Positions 18,582-26,844 of a stretch of 64,000 bases of DNA are shown here, piece after piece; position 1 is the stretch's first letter, and the number at the start of each line of letters is the position of its first letter. The notes below the pieces were generated by a model that was given only the letters and a program-made list of their open reading frames with translations, made no database searches and had not been told where the DNA came from. The stretch is from Shewanella sediminis HAW-EB3 (GTDB taxonomy: Bacteria; Pseudomonadota; Gammaproteobacteria; Enterobacterales; Shewanellaceae), in NCBI RefSeq assembly GCF_000018025.1, contig NC_009831.1, positions 1,426,001-1,490,000 on the forward strand, read 5' to 3'. A program made the translations under genes and the position numbers.

Positions 18582-19478
18582 ATGAGTGTGAACCAGACGA
18601 AGGGGAAACCCTTGTTTATTGGTATTGATGGTGGTGGCAGTAAATGCCGGGCAACGATCTACTCTGGTGAGGATGCTGTAATTGGTACTGGTGTCGCCGG
18701 GCGCGCAAATCCACTTCACGGTTTATCTCAAACATTTGAGTCGATTCAGCTATCTACTGAGCTCGCATTGAAAGATGCGGGAATGAACTTGAGTGACAGT
18801 AAAACCTTAGTCGCAGGTATCGGTCTTGCGGGCGTTAATGTTCCCAGGCTTTATAATGATATCGTTAACTGGGAACATCCGTTTGCCAGTATGTATGTGA
18901 CCACAGATCTGCATACTGCGTGCATCGGAGCACACAAGGGTGGAGATGGTGCCGTTATCATTACCGGCACCGGTTCATGTGGCTACGCCAATGTTAACGG
19001 TAAAGAGTTATGCCTGGGCGGACATGGTTTTGCCTTAGGTGATAAAGGAAGTGGCGCCTGGTTAGGTTTACAAGCTGCAGAGCAAGTTTTACTTTATCTC
19101 GATGGCTTCGCTAAAGAGACGGAATTAACCGAGCGAGTTCTGAGTTATTTTAAGACTAAAGATGCGTTGGGAATTGTTGAACAGCTGGCAGGGCAGTCAT
19201 CCGGAACTTACGCAAAACTTGCTCGTATCGTTCTTGAGTGTGCCCATGCTAATGACGAGGTCGCGCTTGGCATAGTCAAAGAGGGCGCGGATTATATCAG
19301 TGAGCTGGCGCGCAAGTTATTTGAAATTGAACCCCCTCGTTTCTCCATGATTGGTGGTCTTGCAGAGCCCTTGGCTCCATGGCTGGGTAAAGATGTGATT
19401 GCTAAGCTTTCACCCACATTGGCGCCACCGGAATTCGGGGCTGCATACTATGCCCGTCAGCAGTTTCAGAACAGATGA
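18582..19478 (+). CDS. nagK: N-acetylglucosamine kinase NagK (BadF/BcrA family)
   Basis: A 298-residue kinase of the BadF/BadG/BcrA ATPase family that makes GlcNAc-6-phosphate. The phosphate-1 motif FIGIDGGGSKC, the phosphate-2 motif VIITGTGSCGY and GDKGSGAWLG match the family. I choose ATG 18582 because GAGG at 18573-18576 is five bases upstream; ATG 18558 would add eight residues without a ribosome site. This is the non-homologous kinase used by Shewanella instead of E. coli NagK. It is 27 bp from nagA and shares its operator. Confidence 0.85.
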   Translation: MSVNQTKGKPLFIGIDGGGSKCRATIYSGEDAVIGTGVAGRANPLHGLSQTFESIQLSTELALKDAGMNLSDSKTLVAGIGLAGVNVPRLYNDIVNWEHPFASMYVTTDLHTACIGAHKGGDGAVIITGTGSCGYANVNGKELCLGGHGFALGDKGSGAWLGLQAAEQVLLYLDGFAKETELTERVLSYFKTKDALGIVEQLAGQSSGTYAKLARIVLECAHANDEVALGIVKEGADYISELARKLFEIEPPRFSMIGGLAEPLAPWLGKDVIAKLSPTLAPPEFGAAYYARQQFQNR

Positions 19479-19505
19479 TTTAAGTAGACTCAGGATCTAA
19501 ATGAG

Positions 19506-20633
19506 ATGAAGCAGACTTTTATTGCACAGCAAGTATTCGATGGCGAGACTTTTCATAGTGAATGCCCGGTTACTATTGAGGATGGGCATATTCTGGCATT
19601 TGATACCGTTTCCGGTGCAAAGGAAGTGAAGCTGGATGGGATGCTCTCTCCCGGCTTTATCGATGTTCAGGTAAATGGTGGTGGCGGGGCGTTATTAAAT
19701 GCAGATACCTCGGTCGAGTGCATCGAGACGATAGGTTCCGCACACGCTAGATTCGGCACCACAGGTTTCCTGCCGACACTCATTACAGATGACATCGACG
19801 TGATGCGAAGAGCGGCCGATGCCGTTGCCGCTTCATTAACTAAAGCTAGTGCCGGTGTATTGGGTGTGCACTTTGAGGGGCCGCACCTCTCTATTCCTAA
19901 AAAAGGGGTGCACCCTCAATCTCATATTCGTCGCATATCCGACGCCGAACTCGAACTCTTTAGTCGCGATGACTTAGGCATTAAGCTTGTGACTTTGGCA
20001 CCTGAAAATGTCTCCGTTGAGGTGATTAAGGCACTCGTTGCAGCCGATGTTAAGGTCTGCCTTGGTCATTCAAATGCCGATTATGAAACGGTTGTAGCCG
20101 CACTCGAAGCCGGCGCTACCGGGTTTACTCATCTGTTTAATGCTATGTCAGCATTTGGCTCCAGAGAGCCGGGCATGGTTGGTGCAGCCTTAGAAAGCAG
20201 GGATGCCTGGTGTGGCTTAATTGTCGATGGACACCATGTTCATTCGGCTGCGGCTAAGGTGGCTATCTACGGAAAACCCCAAGGCAAGGTAATGCTGGTT
20301 ACCGATGCCATGCCTCCGGTAGGCCTGAATAGTGAAGCGAGTTTCGAGCTCTTTGGCACTGAGGTTATACGTCAAGGTGATCGATTAAATGCGCTTACCG
20401 GTGAGCTTGCCGGTTGTGTACTCGATATGGCTGGAGCGGTGCGCAATACCGTCAATATGTTGGGAATAGATTTAGACGAAGCGATAAGAATGGGATCTCT
20501 CTATCCGGCGCAATTTTTAAATCTTGAAAAGCGCCAAGGCCAGCTATCGGTAGGCAGTCGTGCAGACTTTAGCTTACTCAATCATCATATCAAAGTTGAA
20601 CAAACCTACATTGGTGGAAAGCGTGTATTTTAG
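19506..20633 (+). CDS. nagA: N-acetylglucosamine-6-phosphate deacetylase NagA
   Basis: A 375-residue amidohydrolase that converts GlcNAc-6-P to glucosamine-6-P. The family motifs are SPGFIDVQVNGGGG, GVHFEGPHLS (catalytic-site Glu), LGHSNADYE and GFTHLFNAMS (metal-ligand His residues), and MLVTDAMPP with the catalytic Asp. The pathway context with nagK, nagX and nagP is unambiguous. In S. oneidensis a sugar-isomerase-type deaminase gene (nagB-II) lies between nagA and nagK; here nagK directly precedes nagA with only 27 bp between. Confidence 0.92.
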   Translation: MKQTFIAQQVFDGETFHSECPVTIEDGHILAFDTVSGAKEVKLDGMLSPGFIDVQVNGGGGALLNADTSVECIETIGSAHARFGTTGFLPTLITDDIDVMRRAADAVAASLTKASAGVLGVHFEGPHLSIPKKGVHPQSHIRRISDAELELFSRDDLGIKLVTLAPENVSVEVIKALVAADVKVCLGHSNADYETVVAALEAGATGFTHLFNAMSAFGSREPGMVGAALESRDAWCGLIVDGHHVHSAAAKVAIYGKPQGKVMLVTDAMPPVGLNSEASFELFGTEVIRQGDRLNALTGELAGCVLDMAGAVRNTVNMLGIDLDEAIRMGSLYPAQFLNLEKRQGQLSVGSRADFSLLNHHIKVEQTYIGGKRVF

Positions 20634-20661
20634 GTTTAGCCATTCGGTCTTGAGTTAGTTT

Positions 20662-20694
20662 AAGCCCCGGCAGAGATGCTGTCGGGGCTTTTTG
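20662..20694 (+). terminator. Terminator after nagA
   Basis: AAGCCCCGGCA pairs with TGTCGGGGCTT (one G-T pair) around a seven-base loop and is followed by a T run. It partly insulates nagX from nagK-nagA. Confidence 0.85.
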
Positions 20695-20737
20695 TTATAT
20701 AGACCAAAAAATAACAATAATAATTTTGGGAGAAGTA

Positions 20738-21874
20738 ATGGAAGTTGCTCAAGCTAAGGTCTCCAAACGTCGATTAATGTCTCTAGATGCACTTAGGGGG
20801 TTCGATATGTTTTGGATTTTGGGTGGTGAAGTACTATTTGCGGGTTTGTTAGCCTGGACTGGTTGGCAAGGCTGGCAATGGTTTGACACCCAGATGCACC
20901 ACAGTGAGTGGCATGGGTTTACCTTTTACGATCTCATCTTTCCATTATTCATTTTTCTATCGGGAGTGGCATTAGGTCTGTCGCCAAAGCGGTTAGATAA
21001 GCTACCCATCGCCAAGAGAATGCCGCTGTATATACACGCTGTTAAGCGGTTATTACTCCTGCTTTTCTTCGGTATTCTTTACAACCATGGCTGGGGAACG
21101 GGAGTCCCGGTTGTACTCGATGAAGTTAGATATGCCAGTGTGCTTGGTCGAATCGCTTTTGCCTGGTTTTTTGCTGCTATCCTGGTATGGCATACCTGTT
21201 TGCGTACGCAAATAATCATCATGCTTGGCATTTTGGTTGGTTATGCGCTCCTTCAGCTATTTTCCCCGGTGCCAGGGTATGGGGCAGGGAGTTTCACTCC
21301 AGAAGGTTCTATTAATGCGTTTGTCGATACTCATTTCCTTCCCGGGATCACTTACCAGAACCGACCATTAGATCCTGAGGGAATATTGTCAACTATCCCC
21401 GCCGTAGCGAATGCTTTAGCTGGTGTGTTTGTCGGACATTTTATCATTAAGCCTCATCCTAAAGGTGAATGGTTTAAAGTGGTTTATATGTTAGTCGCGG
21501 GTGCTGCCTTCTTGGGACTCGGTTGGCTGCTTGATTTCATTGTGCCGGTAAATAAGGAGTTATGGACCAGCTCATTTACCTTGGTAACCATAGGCTGGAG
21601 TTTAATTCTGCTCACTGTCTTCTATGCTATTGTCGATCTACTTAAGTGGCAGACACTGGCTTTCCCCTTTGTTGTTATCGGGTGCAACGCCATTATCATC
21701 TATCTTGCCTCTAGCCTCATCGATTGGAAATACATCGCACAAGGTCTCTTTGGCGGGATCATCAATGCCTCCCCCGCAGCGGGCCAACAACTGGTCGCCG
21801 TTATTTCACTGCTGTTAGTACAGTGGTTGCTGCTGTTTTGGATGTATAGGCGAAATATTTTCATTAAGGTTTAA
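20738..21874 (+). CDS. nagX: NagX inner-membrane protein (HGSNAT/DUF5009-like)
   Basis: A 378-residue integral membrane protein with about ten hydrophobic segments. The start SLDALRGFDMFWILGGE and the HSEWHGFTFYDLIFPLFIFLSG stretch (positions 53-75) are the signature of the family related to heparan-alpha-glucosaminide N-acetyltransferase. NagX is thought to act in GlcNAc or chitooligosaccharide transport or acetyl transfer across the inner membrane; the role is not settled. ATG 20738 follows GGGAGAAG with proper spacing. It lies after the nagA terminator with no operator of its own, so expression may need read-through. Confidence 0.85.
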   Translation: MEVAQAKVSKRRLMSLDALRGFDMFWILGGEVLFAGLLAWTGWQGWQWFDTQMHHSEWHGFTFYDLIFPLFIFLSGVALGLSPKRLDKLPIAKRMPLYIHAVKRLLLLLFFGILYNHGWGTGVPVVLDEVRYASVLGRIAFAWFFAAILVWHTCLRTQIIIMLGILVGYALLQLFSPVPGYGAGSFTPEGSINAFVDTHFLPGITYQNRPLDPEGILSTIPAVANALAGVFVGHFIIKPHPKGEWFKVVYMLVAGAAFLGLGWLLDFIVPVNKELWTSSFTLVTIGWSLILLTVFYAIVDLLKWQTLAFPFVVIGCNAIIIYLASSLIDWKYIAQGLFGGIINASPAAGQQLVAVISLLLVQWLLLFWMYRRNIFIKV

Positions 21875-21951
21875 GTCTGTAGGGTTAGAGTTTGTTACTG
21901 ATTTGACGCATTAAAATGAATGGGTATCTGTTTCAATGTTAAAAGAATGAA

Positions 21952-21967
21952 ATGACAGCGTTGTCTT
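21952..21967. promoter_or_regulatory. NagR operator 5 (nagP promoter)
   Basis: ATGACAGCGTTGTCTT, differing from operator 1 at one position of the right arm. It is 151 bp before nagP and 77 bp after nagX. Confidence 0.8.
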
Positions 21968-22118
21968 TTTTTGGTTTCTGTTTTAACATCAGTGAAACAA
22001 AGTTGTTTGAATTAACCCATGAATAGCGTTATTTGGTAGAGATTAGCCACAGGTTTATATGAGTAAGTGAGATTAACCGTACCGTATTCCACAATTAAAT
22101 ATTATAAGAAGCAGGCTT

Positions 22119-23423
22119 ATGGAAATGACATTAAATAGTGATAAGAAGCGCAGTAGCGTTATCCCGATGACGATAGTCGCAGTGCTCTTTTTTGTGCTGG
22201 GGTTTGCAACCTGGCTCAATGGCTCATTGATGCCGTATCTGAAACAGATCCTTCAATTAACTCCGCTACAAGCCTCACTAATTTTATTTTCATTTTATAT
22301 TGCAGTGACCTTTACCGCGCTACCTTCAGCCTGGTTAATACGAAAGGTGGGTTATAAAAACGGCATGGCGCTGGGTATGGGTGTCATGATGATTGCGGGT
22401 TTACTCTTCATTCCCGCCGCTAAGACTCAGATTTTCGGTTTGTTCCTTTTCGCACAGCTGGTGATGGGAGCGGGTCAGACTCTACTTCAAACTGCTGTGA
22501 ATCCTTATGTTGTCCGCATTGGCCCTGAAGAGTCTGCCGCCGCACGTGTTAGTGTGATGGGGATTTTGAATAAAGGTGCCGGTGTTATAGCACCTATGGT
22601 ATTTACCGCTCTTATCTTAGACAGTTTTAAAGATAGAGTGGGGACAGAGCTGACTCAGCTTCAGATAGATGAGATGGCTAATGGCCTGGTGATCCCATAC
22701 CTGGGAATGGCACTGTTTATCGGTTTATTAGCATTAGTCGTCAAGAAATCACCTCTGCCGGAATTGGCAAATGAAGATGCTGACAGCGATGCAAACAGTA
22801 AAGGCCATATAAAGGAAGCTTTATCTCATCCTAATCTGGCATTCGGTGTGGCGGCGCTGTTTTTCTACGTTGCTGTCGAGGTGATAGCGGGTGATACGAT
22901 AGGTACATTTGCCCTCTCTTTAGGTGTTGAAAGTTATGGTGTGATGACCTCATACACCATGATCTGTATGGTGCTTGGTTATACATTAGGGATATTGACC
23001 ATTCCTCGTTTTATCTCTCAGCCAAAAGCCTTGATGATCTCGGCGATATTGGGATTACTGTTAACTTTAGGTATCGTATTTGGTGATAATGAATCCTATG
23101 CCATTGCAAACGTCCTCTTAGTTCCATTTGGTGGCGCACAGCTACCTGATACCCTGCTAATGATCGCTTTCCTTGGCTTGGCTAACGCGATTGTTTGGCC
23201 GGCGGTATGGCCACTGGCGCTATCGGGCATGGGTAAGTTAACCAGCACCGGTTCTGCATTACTGGTAATGGGGATTGCTGGTGGAGCCTTTGGTCCGCTA
23301 TTTTGGGGACTGACAAGCTCTGTCTCATCTCTGGGACAGCAGGGCGGCTACATGGTGATGTTACCCTGTTACCTGTTTATCCTATTTTATGCCGTCAAAG
23401 GCTATAAGATGAAAAGCTGGTAG
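22119..23423 (+). CDS. nagP: N-acetylglucosamine permease NagP (MFS, FucP-like)
   Basis: A 434-residue major-facilitator protein with 12 hydrophobic segments, the FucP-like sugar/H+ symporter type. The N-terminus VLFFVLGFATWLNGSLMPYLK and the VMGAGQTLLQTAVNPYVVRIG stretch near residue 120 (shown as positions 120-140) are characteristic. NagP imports GlcNAc across the inner membrane in Shewanella. An operator lies 151 bp upstream and a terminator follows. ATG 22119 and ATG 22125 are both possible; the ribosome site is weak (AAGCAGG). Confidence 0.88.
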   Translation: MEMTLNSDKKRSSVIPMTIVAVLFFVLGFATWLNGSLMPYLKQILQLTPLQASLILFSFYIAVTFTALPSAWLIRKVGYKNGMALGMGVMMIAGLLFIPAAKTQIFGLFLFAQLVMGAGQTLLQTAVNPYVVRIGPEESAAARVSVMGILNKGAGVIAPMVFTALILDSFKDRVGTELTQLQIDEMANGLVIPYLGMALFIGLLALVVKKSPLPELANEDADSDANSKGHIKEALSHPNLAFGVAALFFYVAVEVIAGDTIGTFALSLGVESYGVMTSYTMICMVLGYTLGILTIPRFISQPKALMISAILGLLLTLGIVFGDNESYAIANVLLVPFGGAQLPDTLLMIAFLGLANAIVWPAVWPLALSGMGKLTSTGSALLVMGIAGGAFGPLFWGLTSSVSSLGQQGGYMVMLPCYLFILFYAVKGYKMKSW

Positions 23424-23473
23424 CTATTAGCATTAGTTATTAGCTATAGCCGTAAATTGTGGCAGTTAAATAG

Positions 23474-23498
23474 AGGAGCCTTCAGGGCTCCTTTTTTA
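23474..23498 (+). terminator. Terminator after nagP
   Basis: AGGAGCC/GGCTCCT stem with five-base loop (23474-23492) followed by TTTTTTA. It marks the end of the nag cluster. Confidence 0.85.
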
Positions 23499-23598
23499 TA
23501 GCTTATGAATTATCCCATCATGAAATCTGTTGTATTAACTGAGATGAGGCTGACGTGAGGGTGAGTACGTCTGGTAACGATACCGAAGCTGGCTGAAT

Positions 23599-23640
23599 AT
23601 GGTGCCTGCACTAAGAGTCGAAGCTCTTGTGGGGGAGGCC
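23599..23640 (-). repeat. Decayed tRNA-Thr 3' end fragment 1
   Basis: ATGGTGCCTGCACTAAGAGT resembles the minus-strand 3' end of the tRNA-Thr genes (ATGGTGCCGGCACCAAGAGT) but diverges soon after. It is about 865 bp from a second such fragment at 24464, consistent with both being copied in the same duplication. Confidence 0.6.
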
Positions 23641-23693
23641 TACTGATAGTTATTCATGAACACTTGAAATTTCAAACTTCAAATTTCAGATAC

Positions 23694-23719
23694 AAAAAAG
23701 CCACTAATTAAAGTGGCTT
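23694..23719 (-). terminator. tRNA operon terminator, copy 1
   Basis: AAGCCACT/AGTGGCTT stem with six-base loop; on the minus strand it is followed by a U run. It ends the left tRNA-Phe/tRNA-Thr transcript. Confidence 0.8.
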
Positions 23720-23741
23720 ATTGCTCTTCATAAGAAGAATA

Positions 23742-23817
<76 letters not shown>

Positions 23818-23857
23818 TTATCTTTTTTAATAGTTAAATAACTATTAAATAAAATGT

Positions 23858-23933
23858 TGGTGCCCGAACCCGGAATCGAACCAGGGACACGAGGATTTTC
23901 AATCCTCTGCTCTACCGACTGAGCTATTCGGGC
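23858..23933 (-). tRNA. tRNA-Phe (anticodon GAA), copy 1
   Basis: A 76-base cloverleaf on the minus strand with acceptor GCCCGAA/TTCGGGC, encoded CCA, and anticodon stem GAGGA/TCCTC around loop TTGAAAA. The anticodon GAA reads Phe. It is first in the tRNA operon. Confidence 0.95.
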
Positions 23934-24015
23934 AACTAAACTAAGTGTTAGTCATCTACCCTAAGCGAGTGTATCAATCAGGTTGTTTATGACCCGTCTC
24001 GTTTGGAGTGCGCGT

Positions 24016-24044
24016 ATAATATAGCGATGCTCCGGAGCGTGCAA
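24016..24044 (-). promoter_or_regulatory. tRNA operon promoter, copy 1
   Basis: On the minus strand TTGCAC, a 17-bp spacer and TATTAT precede tRNA-Phe. The bases after the -10 are GC-rich (ACGCGCACTCC), the discriminator type linked to stringent control. The spacer differs from copy 2. Confidence 0.7.
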
Positions 24045-24163
24045 GTAGTTTTTGAACAAAGATGTTCAACTTGTCAAAATCTGAACGATCACGCGATATT
24101 TGTACTAATAGCGAGCTAATGCTGGTGTATAACTGACCTGCTAGCACATACACATCGTGGAGG

Positions 24164-24398
24164 ATGGATGAAGCTGGGGATAAAGTGAACGGGTTTATAT
24201 TTCGCGTGAGCTTCGATAAGAGTAAATCCGGATTTTTACGGACGATCTACTCCGGCTACATGGCTGACCCACAACCACAGACTTTGCAGAACAGCATGAA
24301 GCTGCCTATTACTCTTCACCTATGACTTCTCTGATAAAGGTAATATGGATCAGCAGTCATATTTTGTGCAAGGGAAACGGGCTTCAGGATGCCAGTGA
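24164..24398 (+). pseudogene. Possible frameshifted gene remnant between tRNA copies
   Basis: A 53-codon ORF from ATG 24164 (MDEAGDKVNGFIFRVSFDKS onward) stops at 24325. One base over, the reading continues as YDFSDKGNMDQQSYFVQGK to a stop at 24398. The joined translation looks protein-like, as if one frameshift broke a small gene. GGAGG abuts the ATG with no spacing. I do not recognise the family, and chance ORFs of this size are common. Confidence 0.2.
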
Positions 24399-24417
24399 GA
24401 CTTCAAATCTCAGATAC

Positions 24418-24443
24418 AAAAAAGCCACTAATTAAAGTGGCTT
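24418..24443 (-). terminator. Orphan copy of tRNA operon terminator
   Basis: The same hairpin as the tRNA terminators, followed here by only the first 20-odd bases of a tRNA-Thr 3' end instead of a whole gene. It is a leftover of a further partial copy. Confidence 0.7.
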
Positions 24444-24463
24444 ATTGCTCTTCATAAGAAGAA

Positions 24464-24512
24464 TATGGTGCCGGCACCAAGAGTCGAGGCTCTTGTGGGG
24501 GGAGACCTACTG
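24464..24512 (-). repeat. Decayed tRNA-Thr 3' end fragment 2
   Basis: ATGGTGCCGGCACCAAGAGT matches the intact tRNA-Thr 3' end, then the sequence departs (CGAGGCTCTTGTGG) and no tRNA follows. It corresponds to fragment 1 at 23599. Confidence 0.65.
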
Positions 24513-24553
24513 ATATTTATTCTGGAACATTTTAAACTTGAAACAGCAGATAC

Positions 24554-24579
24554 AAAAAAGCCACTAATTAAAGTGGCTT
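24554..24579 (-). terminator. tRNA operon terminator, copy 2
   Basis: AAGCCACT/AGTGGCTT stem as in copy 1, with a minus-strand U run. It ends the right-hand tRNA operon. Confidence 0.8.
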
Positions 24580-24601
24580 ATTGCTCTTCATAAGAAGAAT
24601 A

Positions 24602-24677
<76 letters not shown>

Positions 24678-24717
24678 TTATCTTTTTTAATAGTTAAATA
24701 ACTATTAAATAAAATGT

Positions 24718-24793
24718 TGGTGCCCGAACCCGGAATCGAACCAGGGACACGAGGATTTTCAATCCTCTGCTCTACCGACTGAGCTATTCGGGC
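24718..24793 (-). tRNA. tRNA-Phe (anticodon GAA), copy 2
   Basis: Same 76-base sequence as copy 1, exactly 860 bp further on. Anticodon GAA, encoded CCA. Confidence 0.95.
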
Positions 24794-24875
24794 AACTAAA
24801 CTAAGTGTTAGTCATCTACCCTAAGCGAGAGTATTAATCAGGTTGTTTATGACCCGTCTCGTTTGGAGTGCGCGT

Positions 24876-24904
24876 ATCTTATAGCGATGTAATTTTTCCT
24901 GCAA
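24876..24904 (-). promoter_or_regulatory. tRNA operon promoter, copy 2
   Basis: On the minus strand TTGCAG, a 17-bp spacer and TAAGAT. The discriminator matches copy 1, but both hexamers are changed and the sequence upstream is unrelated, so the duplicated block ends inside the promoter. Confidence 0.65.
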
Positions 24905-25196
24905 GTGCTTTTTTGTAATCCAGCAACTGTTCGGTTAGTTAATGTTCAAACTCGGGCCAGCACTCTGAAAATCGCTGTTTTATTCATCCGCAAAGTCCCG
25001 GTTGGGCTAAAAATGACTCACCTGATTGTAATAAGCCTTCAGTTTAAGCGATACAAATAATACCTATCGTGTTCGTAAAGAGTGTTCGCAAAAGAACTAC
25101 GTTCTAAAAAGTAGGACTTATAAGCCAATTTTTCGACATTTTAGTTTTAAAAATAGAACGTATGATGAAGTGAATGATTTATTAATGAGGTTCGTT

Positions 25197-25748
25197 ATGT
25201 TTCGCAACACAACAAATTCCTATGGAAGGATCACAATATTAATCCATTGGGTTTCAGCACTGGCAGTGGTAGGGCTTTTTGCGGTGGGCTTTTGGATGGT
25301 CGATCTGACTTATTACAGTACCTGGTATAAAACCGCGCCTCATCTGCATAAGAGTTTTGGTGTCTTGTTGCTGATGCTTACGCTCTTCAGATTAATTTGG
25401 CGCCAGCTTAATCCTAAACCCGCAGCCGATCCGAATCATAAAGAGTGGGAAAAGAGGGCGGGTAAGTTGGCACACTCTGCTATTTACCTGCTGTTATTGC
25501 TCATCATGTTTAGTGGTTACCTAATTTCTACAGCCGATAGCCGTGGCATTTGGGTATTTGGATGGTTTGAACTGCCTGGATTTGGTGCATTTATCGATGA
25601 CCAGGCCGATATTGCCGGCTTAATCCATCAATATGCCGCCTATAGCTTGGTGGGTTTGGCACTGATACACGCTCTTGGGGCATTAAAGCACCACTTTGTC
25701 GATAAAGATTCAACGCTACTCAGAATGGTGAAAGCAAAGAGAGCTTAG
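25197..25748 (+). CDS. Cytochrome b561
   Basis: A 183-residue di-heme membrane cytochrome of the bacterial b561 family (CybB/YceJ type), with four hydrophobic helices. Candidate heme-ligand His residues are in ILIHW, HLHKSFG, LIHQYAAY and LIHALGALKHHF. GAGG at 25187-25190 precedes ATG 25197 by six bases; in-frame GTG 25170 and ATG 25185 lack such a site. It likely passes electrons from the quinol pool to a periplasmic partner. The pairing with yceI, 81 bp downstream, is as in E. coli yceJ-yceI. Confidence 0.85.
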   Translation: MFRNTTNSYGRITILIHWVSALAVVGLFAVGFWMVDLTYYSTWYKTAPHLHKSFGVLLLMLTLFRLIWRQLNPKPAADPNHKEWEKRAGKLAHSAIYLLLLLIMFSGYLISTADSRGIWVFGWFELPGFGAFIDDQADIAGLIHQYAAYSLVGLALIHALGALKHHFVDKDSTLLRMVKAKRA

Positions 25749-25829
25749 AAACTCAATGGTTTCGACCTTAGCTTAATTAGGTAAGAGTTAAAGGTAGTGA
25801 AAACTTAATATATTAATTGAAGGATAGAA

Positions 25830-26408
25830 ATGATGAAAAAAGGTTTATTAGCAACAGCATTAACGGCCTCGATGTTACTGAGTGGAGCGGCAGTTGCTGC
25901 GGATTATGTGATCGATACAGAAGGTGCCCACGCTTCAATTCAGTTTAAGGTAAGTCACTTAGGCTACAGCTTTGTCGCGGGTCGCTTTAATGATTTTAAG
26001 GGTGACTTCAGTTTCGATGCCGACAAGGTATCTGATGCTAAGGTCAATGTGACTATTAATACCAGTAGTGTTGACTCTAACCATGCTGAGCGTGATAAGC
26101 ATCTTCGTAGCCCTGACTTTTTAAATACAGGAAAATTCCCTCAAGCAACATTTGTCTCAACTTCGGTTGTCGATCAGGGTAATGGTGCGTTCCTGCTTAA
26201 TGGTGACTTCACCCTTAACGGTGTAACTAAGGCGATAGCGATAGAGGCAAATACCGTCGGAGAGGGCCAGGACCCTTGGGGCGGATATCGTGCAGGTTTT
26301 ACAGGTAGCGCCGAATTTGCATTAAAAGATTATGATATCAAGATGGATCTGGGTCCGGCTTCTTCTCATGTAACCTTAGACTTGGTCGTTGAAGGTGTTA
26401 GGAAATAA
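25830..26408 (+). CDS. yceI: YceI family periplasmic protein
   Basis: A 192-residue exported lipocalin-like protein with a signal peptide ending AVAA-DYVI. The [20 protein letters not shown] and [16 protein letters not shown] motifs are those of YceI, a beta-barrel that binds isoprenoid quinones or similar lipids in relatives. It is next to cytochrome b561, so a role in quinone-linked electron transfer is plausible. GAAGGATAGAA precedes ATG 25830; ATG 25833 is equally usable. Confidence 0.88.
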   Translation: MMKKGLLATALTASMLLSGAAVAADYVIDTEGAHASIQFKVSHLGYSFVAGRFNDFKGDFSFDADKVSDAKVNVTINTSSVDSNHAERDKHLRSPDFLNTGKFPQATFVSTSVVDQGNGAFLLNGDFTLNGVTKAIAIEANTVGEGQDPWGGYRAGFTGSAEFALKDYDIKMDLGPASSHVTLDLVVEGVRK

Positions 26409-26451
26409 GTTCCCATACTTTGTCTCCTGCCTTATCTCCAGTTTATCTAAT

Positions 26452-26477
26452 AAAAAAGCGCCTTACGGCGCTTTTTT
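26452..26477. terminator. Bidirectional terminator yceI / yggX
   Basis: AAAAAAGCGCC/GGCGCTTTTTT with a four-base loop has a U run on both strands and lies between convergent yceI and yggX. Confidence 0.9.
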
Positions 26478-26563
26478 GTGTCTGGAACACTTATGTCAAT
26501 TTCCCATGGATGGGGAAAAATTGACTTTGTGTCTGGACTTCTTGTTAACAAGAGCTGTGTCTG

Positions 26564-26842
26564 TTACTCATCATCTTTTTGAGGGACGTAGCCTTCGATC
26601 TCTACCTCTTTACCTTCAAAGAGGAAGTTCATCATCTGCTCTTCAAGAAACTTTCTGTCATCAACATTCATCATGTTGAGCTTCTTCTCATTGATAAGCA
26701 TGGTCTGCTTCGATTGCCAAAGAGCCCAGGCTTCTTTACTGACGTTATCGAAAATGCGCTTACCCAGTTCACCAGGATAAAGTTGAAACCCGAGGCCTTC
26801 AGATTCTTTTTTCAGATAGACGCAGTTTACTGTGCGAGCCAT
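26564..26842 (-). CDS. yggX: Iron-trafficking protein YggX
   Basis: A 92-residue YggX protein ([19 protein letters not shown], with conserved Cys7 and [10 protein letters not shown]), implicated in protecting iron-sulfur clusters and Fe(II) handling. The ATG starts two bases after the mutY stop codon, with the ribosome site AAGGAG inside the last mutY codons. This coupling makes functional sense because MutY itself carries a [4Fe-4S] cluster. Confidence 0.93.
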
Positions 26843-26844
26843 GA

